From the NCBI RefSeq assembly GCF_017873565.1, contig NZ_JAGGKH010000003.1, forward strand, positions 124,001 to 188,000: DNA of 64,000 nt. Direction: 5' to 3'. The notes below the pieces were generated by a model. It made no database searches. It was not told the DNA's origin and saw nothing but the letters and a program-made list of their open reading frames with translations. Positions 56,942 to 64,000 of this stretch are shown here, in pieces. How positions within the stretch are numbered: the first letter of the stretch is position 1; each line of letters begins with the position of its first letter. This stretch comes from Lederbergia galactosidilytica. GTDB lineage: Bacteria > Bacillota > Bacilli > Bacillales > Bacillaceae_C. The translations under genes and the position numbers were made by a program.

Positions 56942-58198
56942 ATGACGATGAACAAAGAAGTACCTCATGACAAAGGTTTAGATAATAGTCTGTCTTTATA
57001 TCAAGAAGGATATCAGTTCATTCAAAATAGAAGAGAAAGATATGATTCGGAATTATTTACGGCACATTTGCTAGGACAAAATACAATTTGTATGAGTGGA
57101 GAAGAAGCAGCCAAGTTATTTTATAATACAGAGCTATTTCAACGTGAAGGTGCAGTACCAAAACGGGTTCAAAAGTCACTGTTTGGCATAGGTGGTGTAC
57201 AAGCGTTGGACGGGAAAGAGCATGATCATCGGAAGAAGTTGTTTCTTTCGATGATGACGCCGAAAGAGGCAAAGAAATTGGGTGAACTTGTGTTGGGAAA
57301 ATGGGAGGCTTGTATCACAGAATGGGAGCAAGCAGAACATATTGTCCTATTTGAAGAAGCGCGAAAGGTATTATTACGGACGGCCTGTGAATGGGCGGGG
57401 GTGCCTTTAAATGAAAAAGACATTGCAGAAAAAGCAGATGACTTTACTTCGTTAGTGGATGCTTTTGGAGCCATCGGACCACGCCATTGGAAAGGCAGGA
57501 GAGCAAGGACAAAATTAGATGAATGGGCAGGTTCCTTGATCGAAGGAGTGCGTGAAGGAAAACTAGAGGTAAAGGAAGGAACCCCACTTTATACGATTGC
57601 CTTTCACTATGATCTAGAAGGGAAACTCTTAGATACACATACCGCAGCAGTGGAATTAAATAATGTGTTACGGCCAATTATCGCGATCGCTGTATTTATT
57701 ACCTTTGAAGGTCTGGCGTTATATGAGCATCCACAATATCGAACACACTTAACGACAGATTTAGAACGAGAAATTTTCGCTCAAGAAGTCCGTCGCTATT
57801 ATCCATTTGGACCGTTTCTAGGTGCAAAAGCACGCAAAGATTTTAGATGGCGAGAATGCGATTTTAAAGAAGGGCAACTTGTCATACTTGATCTTTATGG
57901 AACGAATCATGATGCCGATATATGGGAGACACCGGATCAATTCCAGCCAGAAAGATTTCGGAAGTGGAATGGAAGCTTATACAATTTTATTCCCCAGGGG
58001 GGAGGAGACGCTGCGACAGGGCATCGCTGTCCAGGGGAAGGTATTACAATTGAAATAATGAAGGCCACTTTGGATTTCTTAGCGAATAAAATAGATTATG
58101 AAGTCCCTGAACAGGACATGAGTTTTAGTCTTGTTAAAATGCCAACCTTACCAGCCAGTGGTTTTATAATGGATCATATTCATAGAAAGGTTTTATAA
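56942..58198 (+). CDS. cypC: Fatty-acid peroxygenase, cytochrome P450 CYP152 (CypC-like)
   Basis: A 418-residue soluble P450 that uses hydrogen peroxide to hydroxylate fatty acids at the alpha or beta carbon. The heme-binding motif is GGGDAATGHRCPGEG with ligand Cys363, and RPIIAIAVFITFEG places Arg244 where the CYP152 family has the arginine that anchors the fatty-acid carboxylate; the usual acid/alcohol pair is absent from that helix, as expected for peroxygenases. ATG at 56942 follows AAAGGAGAG. Length and motifs match B. subtilis CypC (P450 BS-beta). It is a single gene with a palindromic operator-like site upstream. Confidence 0.93.
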   Translation: MTMNKEVPHDKGLDNSLSLYQEGYQFIQNRRERYDSELFTAHLLGQNTICMSGEEAAKLFYNTELFQREGAVPKRVQKSLFGIGGVQALDGKEHDHRKKLFLSMMTPKEAKKLGELVLGKWEACITEWEQAEHIVLFEEARKVLLRTACEWAGVPLNEKDIAEKADDFTSLVDAFGAIGPRHWKGRRARTKLDEWAGSLIEGVREGKLEVKEGTPLYTIAFHYDLEGKLLDTHTAAVELNNVLRPIIAIAVFITFEGLALYEHPQYRTHLTTDLEREIFAQEVRRYYPFGPFLGAKARKDFRWRECDFKEGQLVILDLYGTNHDADIWETPDQFQPERFRKWNGSLYNFIPQGGGDAATGHRCPGEGITIEIMKATLDFLANKIDYEVPEQDMSFSLVKMPTLPASGFIMDHIHRKVL

Positions 58199-58392
58199 GA
58201 GTAGTTTGCTGAAAGAAGAAGCTTGGTGTTTCGTGTGGCCACAAAACACTGTGTTGAAAGAGTTGCTAAAGAGTGGCTCTGAATATGGCATGATTTACGT
58301 GCGATTAAATCGGATCCAGAGAAAAGCTATTTTGTTAAATCACCGAAATCCGCCATTCTTACACTCTTTTTAGTTATATGTAAATAAACCCT
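58199..58392. other. Intergenic stretch after cypC, possible gene remnant
   Basis: Frame 58205-58387 reads HCVERVAKEWL, a stop, then IWHDLRAIKSDPEKSYFVKSPK and runs to TAA; it is protein-like but has no start and one internal stop. GTGTTT/AAACAC with GTG/CAC forms a hairpin at about 58226-58249 without a T run. Confidence 0.3.
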
Positions 58393-58421
58393 TTTACATT
58401 CTTTGAAATAACTACTATACT
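58393..58421 (+). promoter_or_regulatory. Promoter of the mifM-like/yidC2 pair
   Basis: TTTACA (58393-58398) and TATACT (58416-58421) are 17 bp apart, about 95 bp before the upstream ORF. Confidence 0.6.
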
Positions 58422-58516
58422 TTTAGTATTGGAAACTAAAAAGCGGGCGTCTTGGATGGATCCTTTTAGGTTCCTAGGAAGAGGTGCTAATTGGATGAAG
58501 AAATTAGGTGATAGTC

Positions 58517-58783
58517 ATGTATGATTTACTACTTCAAGAATCATATGCCGAGTGGATTTTGCCACTTACGATTGCGATTATTTGGATTTTAAGCTGGCAA
58601 TTAATCATACTTTCACATTCTGTCCAAACGAATGGACGAGCTAGTGAATCTGTTCATTTGAACATCTTTACGATGCCCACAATTCGAAATGACAGACCGC
58701 GTTATCATCGCTTTCAATTAATGAAAACAGTAAGAAGACAAGAATCACCAGATGATGCGGATGATCATCACTTTTCTATTTAA
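58517..58783 (+). CDS. MifM-like membrane-anchored leader protein (candidate insertase monitor)
   Basis: An 88-residue protein encoded 38 bp before a yidC-type gene. It has one N-terminal transmembrane helix (about residues 13-33, WILPLTIAIIWILSWQLIIL), a polar middle with many Arg and a C-terminus reading MKTVRRQESPDDADDHHFSI. In B. subtilis the corresponding gene mifM encodes a membrane-anchored sensor that stalls its own ribosome through a C-terminal sequence with an acidic run unless YidC inserts it; stalling opens a hairpin and permits yidC2 translation. Size, helix position, acidic tail and the hairpin spanning its last codons agree. The tail itself differs from MifM, so stalling is inferred. 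ATG 58517 follows AGGTGATAG; GTG 58508 is an alternative. Confidence 0.7.
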   Translation: MYDLLLQESYAEWILPLTIAIIWILSWQLIILSHSVQTNGRASESVHLNIFTMPTIRNDRPRYHRFQLMKTVRRQESPDDADDHHFSI

Positions 58784-58814
58784 AAGCTAAAAATTCTTAA
58801 AAGTAGAAAGGTGA
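58768..58814 (+). promoter_or_regulatory. Hairpin sequestering the yidC2 Shine-Dalgarno
   Basis: TCACTTTTCTA (58768-58778), made of the last codons of the upstream ORF, pairs with TAGAAAGGTGA (58804-58814), with one G-U pair and up to three further pairs inside. The 3' arm holds AAAGGTGA, the ribosome binding site of yidC2, eight bases before its TTG start. A ribosome paused at the end of the upstream ORF would cover the 5' arm and free the site. Confidence 0.75.
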
Positions 58815-58821
58815 ACTCGAA

Positions 58822-59610
58822 TTGAAAAAAAATACAATCTTACTTTCTATGCTTATTATCGCCACTTTTATGCTTGGTGGTTGTTCAGGTGTAGAAAACG
58901 AAACCGGCTTTTTTTATAATATTTTTGTCCGTCCACTTGCATGGGGAATTCATGAAATTGGTTCTGCTTTATGGGGAGAATTTGGACTAGCTGTTATTGC
59001 TATTACATTAATAATCCGCTTGATCTTGTTGCCGTTCATGTTAAATACGTATAAGAAACAGCAAGAAATGAAGGTCAAAATGGATATGATAAAACCGGAA
59101 ATGGATGATATCCAAAAACGTTTGCGAGCTACAAAAGATCCAGAAGAGCAAAAGAAAATTCAACAGGAAATGATGGCTCTTTATACAAAACATAATGTAA
59201 ATCCTCTTGGTGTCGGTTGTTTACCACTTATTATTCAAATGCCAATCTTGATGGGATTATATTGGGCTATTCGTAGTTCGGCAGATATTGCGAATCATTC
59301 CTTCTTATGGTTTGACTTAGGAAGTCCTGATCGCATTATGATGTTGATTGCAGGATTTGTTTATTTTATCCAGGCAAAGGTCTCTATGGCAACTGTTCCT
59401 GAAGCTCAGAAGAAACAAATGCAGATGTTTGCTTATATTTCGCCGATTATGATCATGTTTATTTCTTTTTCAGCACCAGCGGCATTACCACTCTATTGGG
59501 TGGTTGGTGGTATTTTCATGATTTTTCAAACATGGCTCGGTCGGAAATTTTATACTCAACATCCTGAAAAGGTGGAGGAGAACAACAAATCATCCGATGT
59601 TGAAAAATAA
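58822..59610 (+). CDS. yidC2: Membrane protein insertase YidC2 (YqjG/Oxa1 family)
   Basis: A 262-residue insertase that places proteins in the cytoplasmic membrane, with or without SecYEG. The signal peptide ends in lipobox LGGC (Cys21). Five helices follow; the conserved hydrophilic-groove arginine is Arg66 in ITLIIRLILLPFML, and the cytoplasmic loop has the helical hairpin KKQQEMKVKMDMIKPEMDDIQKRL. NPLGVGCLPLIIQMPILMGLYWAIR (about residues 129-153) is a family hallmark. The TTG start at 58822 fits a gene under translational control. The short C-terminal tail and linked leader favour YidC2 over SpoIIIJ. Confidence 0.92.
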   Translation: MKKNTILLSMLIIATFMLGGCSGVENETGFFYNIFVRPLAWGIHEIGSALWGEFGLAVIAITLIIRLILLPFMLNTYKKQQEMKVKMDMIKPEMDDIQKRLRATKDPEEQKKIQQEMMALYTKHNVNPLGVGCLPLIIQMPILMGLYWAIRSSADIANHSFLWFDLGSPDRIMMLIAGFVYFIQAKVSMATVPEAQKKQMQMFAYISPIMIMFISFSAPAALPLYWVVGGIFMIFQTWLGRKFYTQHPEKVEENNKSSDVEK

Positions 59611-59620
59611 AAATTTTAAG

Positions 59621-59653
59621 AAGGTAGTTCCTTGAGAAGGGCTACCTTTTTTT
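59621..59653 (+). terminator. Terminator after yidC2
   Basis: AAGGTAG (59621-59627) pairs with CTACCTT (59642-59648), followed by T run. Confidence 0.8.
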
Positions 59654-59669
59654 AGTATTGAAAAATAAA

Positions 59670-59699
59670 TTGACAAATAAATCATGCGCAATGTAATAT
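59670..59699 (+). promoter_or_regulatory. Promoter of the HTH/membrane protein pair
   Basis: TTGACA (59670-59675) and TAATAT (59694-59699) are 18 bp apart, about 60 bp before the HTH gene. Confidence 0.65.
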
Positions 59700-59757
59700 A
59701 TATCTAACAGTATGTAAGGATTAATTGTCGGTGTATTTAGTTGGTGAGGTGGTCTGC

Positions 59758-59952
59758 ATGAAAAATAAACGTCTGAAAATAGCCCGAATAGAATCCGATT
59801 TGTCGCAGGAACAATTAGCAAAAGCGGTGGGAGTAACAAGACAAACAATTGGCATGATTGAGGCGGGAAAGTATAATCCCTCTTTAAAATTATGTGTCGC
59901 GATTTGTAGAGAGTTGAATAAGACTTTAAATGATTTATTTTGGGAGGCTTGA
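59758..59952 (+). CDS. Small XRE-family HTH regulator
   Basis: A 64-residue protein consisting of one helix-turn-helix: MKNKRLKIARIESDLSQEQLAKAVGVTRQTIGMIEAGKYNPSLKLCVAICRELNKTLNDLFW, of the kind seen in small autoregulators of membrane-protein pairs. I use ATG 59758 with GGTGAGGTGG upstream, not the earlier in-frame start at 59725. It ends three bases before the membrane gene and probably represses both. Confidence 0.85.
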   Translation: MKNKRLKIARIESDLSQEQLAKAVGVTRQTIGMIEAGKYNPSLKLCVAICRELNKTLNDLFWEA

Positions 59953-59954
59953 TC

Positions 59955-60422
59955 ATGAGTACAGGTTTATTGATTCAACTATTTAAAAGCTTTAACAATC
60001 CAAATTTAGAGGGAGATGAAAGACAGATACAAGAAACGAACAAAATTATGTCTATGGGCTTGCTGATGTTAATCAGTACGATGGTTGTTTATTCAATCGT
60101 ATTTGAAGCGGTTACTATGCGCACTGAAATAAACATTCCCTTTTCTTTTTTTGAGCAAATGATGTTTATGGTCGGGATCATTTGTTTTATATGTTCCCTT
60201 TTTTTATGTAAAGCTGGATCTGCTTCAGGGATTACCGCCTTTGTTATTATTTTTTCAGGCTGTGTTTTTCCGACGTTTTTACTTTCACGGTTACCAATTG
60301 TATTTTTGGATGGATACCAAATCATAAGTTTATTAATCAGTTTGGTGATTTTTCCATTATTTATATTATCTTCTTATTTTCTATTTAATTATCTTTTCCA
60401 AAGAAGTAGCCTGATAGATTGA
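59955..60422 (+). CDS. Four-helix membrane protein of unknown function
   Basis: A 155-residue protein with a cytoplasmic N-terminus containing NPNLEGDERQIQETNK and four helices (about 34-54, 68-90, 94-112 and 124-148). The short GDERQ motif before the first helix is common in proteins encoded beside such small HTH regulators. ATG 59955 has GGGAGG. No function can be given. Confidence 0.72.
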   Translation: MSTGLLIQLFKSFNNPNLEGDERQIQETNKIMSMGLLMLISTMVVYSIVFEAVTMRTEINIPFSFFEQMMFMVGIICFICSLFLCKAGSASGITAFVIIFSGCVFPTFLLSRLPIVFLDGYQIISLLISLVIFPLFILSSYFLFNYLFQRSSLID

Positions 60423-60744
60423 CGGGTGAAAACATAATCCAACTAGCTTAACGGGAGTTGAACGATTATTAACCAAAATTAAGGTAATAGTAAGGTTTTC
60501 GATCCATGCAGGTTATCTCAAACGGTTATTCTTGGACAGAGTGAAAAATTCACTCATATTCTGTAGGGATTCTATCCGATTTGACGTCTATATTGTCAAA
60601 GGTTAGAAGAAATGGTTAAATGAGAATGTCAATACTTGTAAAAATATTTTAAAGAAAGAGAAACTATTTTGTCACTTTTTACGTTATAGTATATAGGGTT
60701 TAAATATCTTTTTTTAATAGAGAGTAATTTAAGGGGGATCTATA
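60423..60744. other. Intergenic region before the efflux operon
   Basis: No gene. TTGTCA near 60669 with TATATA about 15 bp on is a possible promoter. An AAGGGGGATC site lies just before the adaptor gene start. Confidence 0.35.
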
Positions 60745-62010
60745 TTGAAGAAGAAGGTTTGGATTTGGATTAGTATTGTTGTAGGGATTTTGATTATCCT
60801 AGGGGGCGGGGCCGCTCTTGTCATGAATTTAGGGAGCAAAATGGTCGGTGGTGGGGTAGAAGAAATGGAAGACATGCCACTTACCGTGCAAAAGGCGGAT
60901 GAACAAGAATTAACAGAAAGTATTCTAGTGACGGGAAAGATCGTTCCGGAAAGTGAACAAAAGATATATTTAGAACCTGAGAATGGGGAAATTCAAGAAT
61001 TTAAAGTAGAGGAAAATAAGAAGGTAAAAGCAGGCGATCCTCTATTTCTCTATGATTCTTCGAAATTGAAACGTGAATTTGACAAAGCTGTTCGTGATCG
61101 AGATTTAATTAAAAAGAGAGTACAAATCGAGATTAATCAAATGGCAGAGTTAGATAAAAAAATTAGAAATGCAAAACAACAGGTTGGCCGCAAAATAGAT
61201 CCAGAGGCGGAAGTAATGGAAGAGATTGTCACACAGGATGATGTAAATCAATTGCAAAATGAACTGGTCCAGGCTGAGATGGACCATGAAGCAACAAAAG
61301 AAGAAATTGAAACAGCTCAGGAAGCAATTAATGAATTAGATACACAAATCAAGGCGATGACTGTTGTGAGTAAAATTGATGGTATCGTCGTAAAGATAAA
61401 TGAAAATATTGAAAAGACAGAAGAAGGTGCCAGTGAGCCTGTCGTTCATATTATTTCTAGTGATCCTTATAAAGTTATTGGAACGATGAATGAATTTGAT
61501 GCGGTGAAAATTAAAAAAGATCAACCTGTCATCATTCGGCCAAAAGTTTTTAAAGAGCGTGAATGGAAAGGTGTCGTGGAATCTGTCTCCCAATTCCCTA
61601 CAGATGATGGCGGTGGGGTAGAAGATTATGATATGGGTGGAGGCGGAAATGTTACAACCTATCCGTTTAAAGTTGCGATTAAAGATGATACTTCTGAACT
61701 GCGCCAAGGTTTCCATGTTTCGTTAGAAGTGAAAATGGGTGGTGGTGAAAAATCTTTAGTTGTCCCTCATATGGCGATTATTGAAGAAGAAGCAATGGAA
61801 GAGGGTGAAGAAAGCACCGGCGAAATGGTGGAAGTCATTTATGTTCTTGTGGATGGTGTTTTACAACGACGCGAAGTTGAAACAGGAAAAATGAATGATG
61901 AATTCATTGAGATCACGGAAGGTGTGACAAAGGGTGAGTTGGTTGTGGTATCTCCAGATCTCGAATTGTACGATGGAATGGAAGTGACATCCTATGATGA
62001 AGTTGAGTAA
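60745..62010 (+). CDS. MacA/HlyD-type efflux adaptor (YknX/YvrP-like)
   Basis: A 421-residue membrane-fusion protein: N-terminal helix (about 5-27), lipoyl/barrel-sandwich halves (about 55-100 and 200-235: GEIQEFKVEENKKVKAGDPLF and MTVVSKIDGIVVKINENIEKTEEG), a coiled coil of about 90 residues between them, and a beta-barrel region. A Gly-rich stretch VEDYDMGGGGN occurs near residue 298 and acidic EEEAMEEGEESTGE near 350. TTG at 60745 is the start. It should link the ABC pair downstream to the cell wall side; substrates could be antimicrobial peptides. Confidence 0.88.
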   Translation: MKKKVWIWISIVVGILIILGGGAALVMNLGSKMVGGGVEEMEDMPLTVQKADEQELTESILVTGKIVPESEQKIYLEPENGEIQEFKVEENKKVKAGDPLFLYDSSKLKREFDKAVRDRDLIKKRVQIEINQMAELDKKIRNAKQQVGRKIDPEAEVMEEIVTQDDVNQLQNELVQAEMDHEATKEEIETAQEAINELDTQIKAMTVVSKIDGIVVKINENIEKTEEGASEPVVHIISSDPYKVIGTMNEFDAVKIKKDQPVIIRPKVFKEREWKGVVESVSQFPTDDGGGVEDYDMGGGGNVTTYPFKVAIKDDTSELRQGFHVSLEVKMGGGEKSLVVPHMAIIEEEAMEEGEESTGEMVEVIYVLVDGVLQRREVETGKMNDEFIEITEGVTKGELVVVSPDLELYDGMEVTSYDEVE

Positions 62011-62674
62011 GATTACAAAAGTGTATGGGAATGGCACTTTGAAAGTCCCTGTCCTGCATGGGATCGATCTTTCCATTGAAGATGGTGAATTTGTTGCGAT
62101 TATGGGTCCATCTGGTTCGGGAAAATCGACGTTAATGAATATCATTGGTTTTCTCGATTACCCAACAGAAGGCGATTATGAATTAAACAATGAAAAGATT
62201 AGTGCTTTTCGGGAAAAACAATTAGCTGCTTTACGTAATCGCCATATCGGCTTTGTGTTTCAGCAATTTTTCTTACTACCGCGTCTCAATGCGATCAAAA
62301 ATGTGGAAACACCGCTTATTTACGCAGGTGTCTCGAAACGAGAGCGTAAAGATAGAGCACAGAAAATGTTGGAAAAAGTCGGCTTGGGGGATCGTGTAAA
62401 ACATTTACCGAACCAATTATCTGGGGGGCAAAAACAAAGGGTGGCGATTGCTCGTGCTCTTGTCAATAACCCATCCGTAATCATGGCAGATGAACCAACT
62501 GGTGCCCTTGATTCGAAAACAAGCAAACAGATTATGGAACTTTTTGTGCAATTAAATCAAGAAGGCAAGACGGTAATCCTCGTTACGCATGAAGAGGAAG
62601 TGGCGGCGTATGCCAATCGGGTCATTACATTAAGGGATGGGCTGATTACGGATGATCGGAGGATGACATCATGA
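61994..62674 (+). CDS. MacB-type ABC transporter ATPase (YknY/YvrO-like)
   Basis: A 226-residue ATPase of the LolD/MacB group. Walker [10 protein letters not shown] (about residues 36-44), Q-loop [14 protein letters not shown], signature [15 protein letters not shown] (about 139-153), Walker [13 protein letters not shown] (about 159-170) and switch [13 protein letters not shown]. It starts inside the end of the adaptor gene (17-base overlap) and overlaps the permease gene by four bases. Confidence 0.93.
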   Translation: MMKLSKITKVYGNGTLKVPVLHGIDLSIEDGEFVAIMGPSGSGKSTLMNIIGFLDYPTEGDYELNNEKISAFREKQLAALRNRHIGFVFQQFFLLPRLNAIKNVETPLIYAGVSKRERKDRAQKMLEKVGLGDRVKHLPNQLSGGQKQRVAIARALVNNPSVIMADEPTGALDSKTSKQIMELFVQLNQEGKTVILVTHEEEVAAYANRVITLRDGLITDDRRMTS

Positions 62675-63885
62675 ATTTTCTAGAAAGCTTCAAGATTGCT
62701 TTTTCATCGATCTGGAATCATAAGGTCCGTGCCCTCTTAACAATGCTTGGGATCATTATTGGTGTGGCCGCCGTCATTACGATTGTGGCAATTGGTCAGG
62801 GAGCCCAAACACAAATGACTGACGAGTTATTTGCAGTCGATAAAAATGTTATTGAGCTATATTATGAATATGAACCCACGGAAGAAGAAATGATGAATGG
62901 CGATTATGCCTATGAAAATCCGGAATTGAACAGTGCTGATTTAGAGACACTTGAAGCTGTTCCGGGTGTCAAAGCTGCCATTGGAACGAATACAGGTTGG
63001 GGCATGTTAGTGCGAAATGATAAAACAGGTGAAATGAATATTACTGGAGTGGGGCCGGAATATTTTTCAGCCCAAAGCATTGAAGTGTTGGAAGGTAGAC
63101 CAATTAATGCTCGAGACAATGAAGGAATGAATAGGGTTGTCATGATCGATAAGGTTGCAAGAGAAATGTTTTTTAAGGAAGATGAAAATCCAATCGGTGA
63201 GATTATTGATCTCGACGATAATCCTTATAAGGTGATCGGTGTATACAAGTCCCCCATACCTGAACAATATCAATGGAGTGAATCAGGCGAGATGTTAATG
63301 CCTCGAGCGGTTATTTCCATGATGTTCGGTAGCTATGAGATTGAAAGCCTATCTGTAATAGCTGAAAGTCCAGAATCGATCGGGGAGACAGGCCGACTAG
63401 CAGCCGAAACACTAACGGAAAGCAAGGAGCTTGAGCAAGGCCAATTTACTACTTATGATATGTCAGAGATCGAAGATGAAATTGGTCAAGTGATCCTTAT
63501 CATGACCTTATTCATTGGTAGCATCGCCGGTATTTCTCTACTAGTTGGCGGAATCGGCGTCATGAATATTATGCTCGTCTCCGTAACAGAGCGGACGAGA
63601 GAAATTGGTCTGCGCAAGGCGTTGGGAGCGACAAGAGGAAAAATTTTATTTCAGTTTTTAATTGAATCGATCACTCTCACTTCATTAGGTGGATTGATCG
63701 GAATCGGCTTGGCGAGTGCGGGGACAGGTTTAATTACATTATTGTCCCCGATCAATGCTATGGTCAGCCCAATCGTCGTCCTAATCGGTGTCGGATTCTC
63801 TGCTTTCATCGGCATCATCTTTGGTATCTTACCAGCCAACAAAGCATCGAAGTTAAGTCCGATTGATGCTCTAAGATACGAATAA
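62671..63885 (+). CDS. MacB-type ABC transporter permease (YknZ/YvrN-like)
   Basis: A 404-residue permease with the MacB layout: helix 1 (about 18-42, ALLTMLGIIIGVAAVITIVAIGQGA), an extracytoplasmic domain (about 45-280), then the FtsX-type core of three helices with LLVGGIGVMNIMLVSVTERTREIGLRKALGATRGKILFQFLIESI (about 288-332) and a C-terminal PANKASKLSPIDALRYE. With the ATPase and adaptor it forms a MacAB-like exporter. Followed by a strong terminator. Confidence 0.93.
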   Translation: MNFLESFKIAFSSIWNHKVRALLTMLGIIIGVAAVITIVAIGQGAQTQMTDELFAVDKNVIELYYEYEPTEEEMMNGDYAYENPELNSADLETLEAVPGVKAAIGTNTGWGMLVRNDKTGEMNITGVGPEYFSAQSIEVLEGRPINARDNEGMNRVVMIDKVAREMFFKEDENPIGEIIDLDDNPYKVIGVYKSPIPEQYQWSESGEMLMPRAVISMMFGSYEIESLSVIAESPESIGETGRLAAETLTESKELEQGQFTTYDMSEIEDEIGQVILIMTLFIGSIAGISLLVGGIGVMNIMLVSVTERTREIGLRKALGATRGKILFQFLIESITLTSLGGLIGIGLASAGTGLITLLSPINAMVSPIVVLIGVGFSAFIGIIFGILPANKASKLSPIDALRYE

Positions 63886-63889
63886 AAGT

Positions 63890-63923
63890 AAAAGGCTAAT
63901 AGCGCTTGCGCTATTAGCCTTTT
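63890..63923 (+). terminator. Terminator after the efflux operon, probably bidirectional
   Basis: AAAAGGCTAATAGCGC (63890-63905) is complementary to GCGCTATTAGCCTTTT (63908-63923). The minus-strand T run also serves the convergent gene whose stop codon lies inside the 3' arm. Confidence 0.9.
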
Positions 63924-64000
63924 ACTCGATATACTTTTATAAACTTATCTCTTGCGCGACCAATGTGCTCCTTCATCCATATGGACAAATGGGATGTCTG
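63914..64000 (-). CDS. C-terminal end of an unidentified minus-strand gene
   Basis: The open frame entering from the right edge reads QTSHLSIWMKEHIGRARDKF then IKVYRVKG and TAA at 63914-63916. Only 28 codons are present, so I cannot name a family. Its stop lies inside the terminator hairpin shared with the efflux operon, which supports it being a real gene end. Confidence 0.55.
   Translation of the reverse strand, partial: QTSHLSIWMKEHIGRARDKFIKVYRVKG

Noticed and set aside
58205-58387. Short gene after cypC
   Set aside because: Protein-like in places but with an internal stop, no start codon and a second open frame over the same bases; reported only as a possible remnant.

Overview
The window looks like chromosome from a low-GC, spore-former-type Bacillaceae (Bacillus or a close relative). 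Reasons: AT-rich codon use, strong GGAGG-type ribosome binding sites, TTG/GTG starts, and many neighbours typical of Bacillus (bmrCD, potABCD with a cupin regulator, ilv-leu with a T-box, tldD-pmbA, yoaS-yozG-like pair, ydbS-ydbT, CypC-type P450, yidC2 with an upstream leader gene, MacAB/YknXYZ-type efflux). No rRNA, tRNA, CRISPR array, prophage or intact insertion sequence was seen.

Layout. 1-2.2 kb: truncated LCP lipoprotein and a POT-family peptide transporter on the minus strand. 2.3-6.5 kb: bmrCD-like heterodimeric multidrug ABC exporter behind a promoter, a 21-codon leader peptide and a terminator (attenuator). 6.9-8.1 kb: lipoprotein of unknown role. 8.6-13.1 kb: polyamine uptake operon (regulator, potABCD). 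13.5-25.0 kb: branched-chain amino acid block ilvE, ilvD, T-box, ilvB-ilvH-ilvC-leuA, leuB-leuC-leuD, with a CodY-like site before ilvE. 25.3-31.1 kb: membrane-tethered sugar-binding protein, LytS/YesM-type kinase and YesN-type AraC regulator, followed by an MFS sugar porter whose upstream region has phased TGAAAG repeats. 31.3-33.1 kb: ECF sigma factor with a DUF4179-like membrane partner. 33.1-35.1 kb (minus): YtrA-type GntR repressor, ABC ATPase and permease, with an operator on the promoter. 35.1-39.8 kb: a 21-bp tandem repeat, an MMPL exporter and an OmpR-type two-component system. 39.8-40.3 kb: a broken small membrane-protein gene, then a cluster of DnaA boxes. 40.4-45.7 kb: CopD-like membrane protein, tldD-pmbA, secreted/anchored nuclease, yozG/yoaS-like pair. 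46.3 kb: GC-rich dispersed repeat. 46.5-49.8 kb: ECF sigma factor, membrane protein and ABC transporter operon. 50.1-52.0 kb: SDR enzyme and a foreign-looking AraC regulator. 52.6-58.2 kb: nitronate monooxygenase, PH-domain pair, fatty-acid peroxygenase P450. 58.4-59.6 kb: yidC2 insertase preceded by a MifM-like candidate. 59.7-60.4 kb: small HTH/membrane pair. 60.7-63.9 kb: MacAB-like tripartite efflux genes, then the 3' end of a minus-strand gene.

The most interesting theme is translation-coupled control by small upstream ORFs. At 58.5 kb an 88-codon membrane-anchored ORF ends inside a hairpin that masks the Shine-Dalgarno of a yidC-type insertase gene; this is the layout of B. subtilis mifM-yidC2, but with a visibly different C-terminus. 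At 2.4 kb a short leader ORF precedes a strong terminator and bmrCD. Other notable items are the DnaA-box cluster at 40.1-40.3 kb, the sugar three-component system wired to an MFS porter, the translatable 21-bp minisatellite at 35.2 kb, an unexplained structured element at 13.1-13.3 kb, and several small genes broken by a single frameshift.
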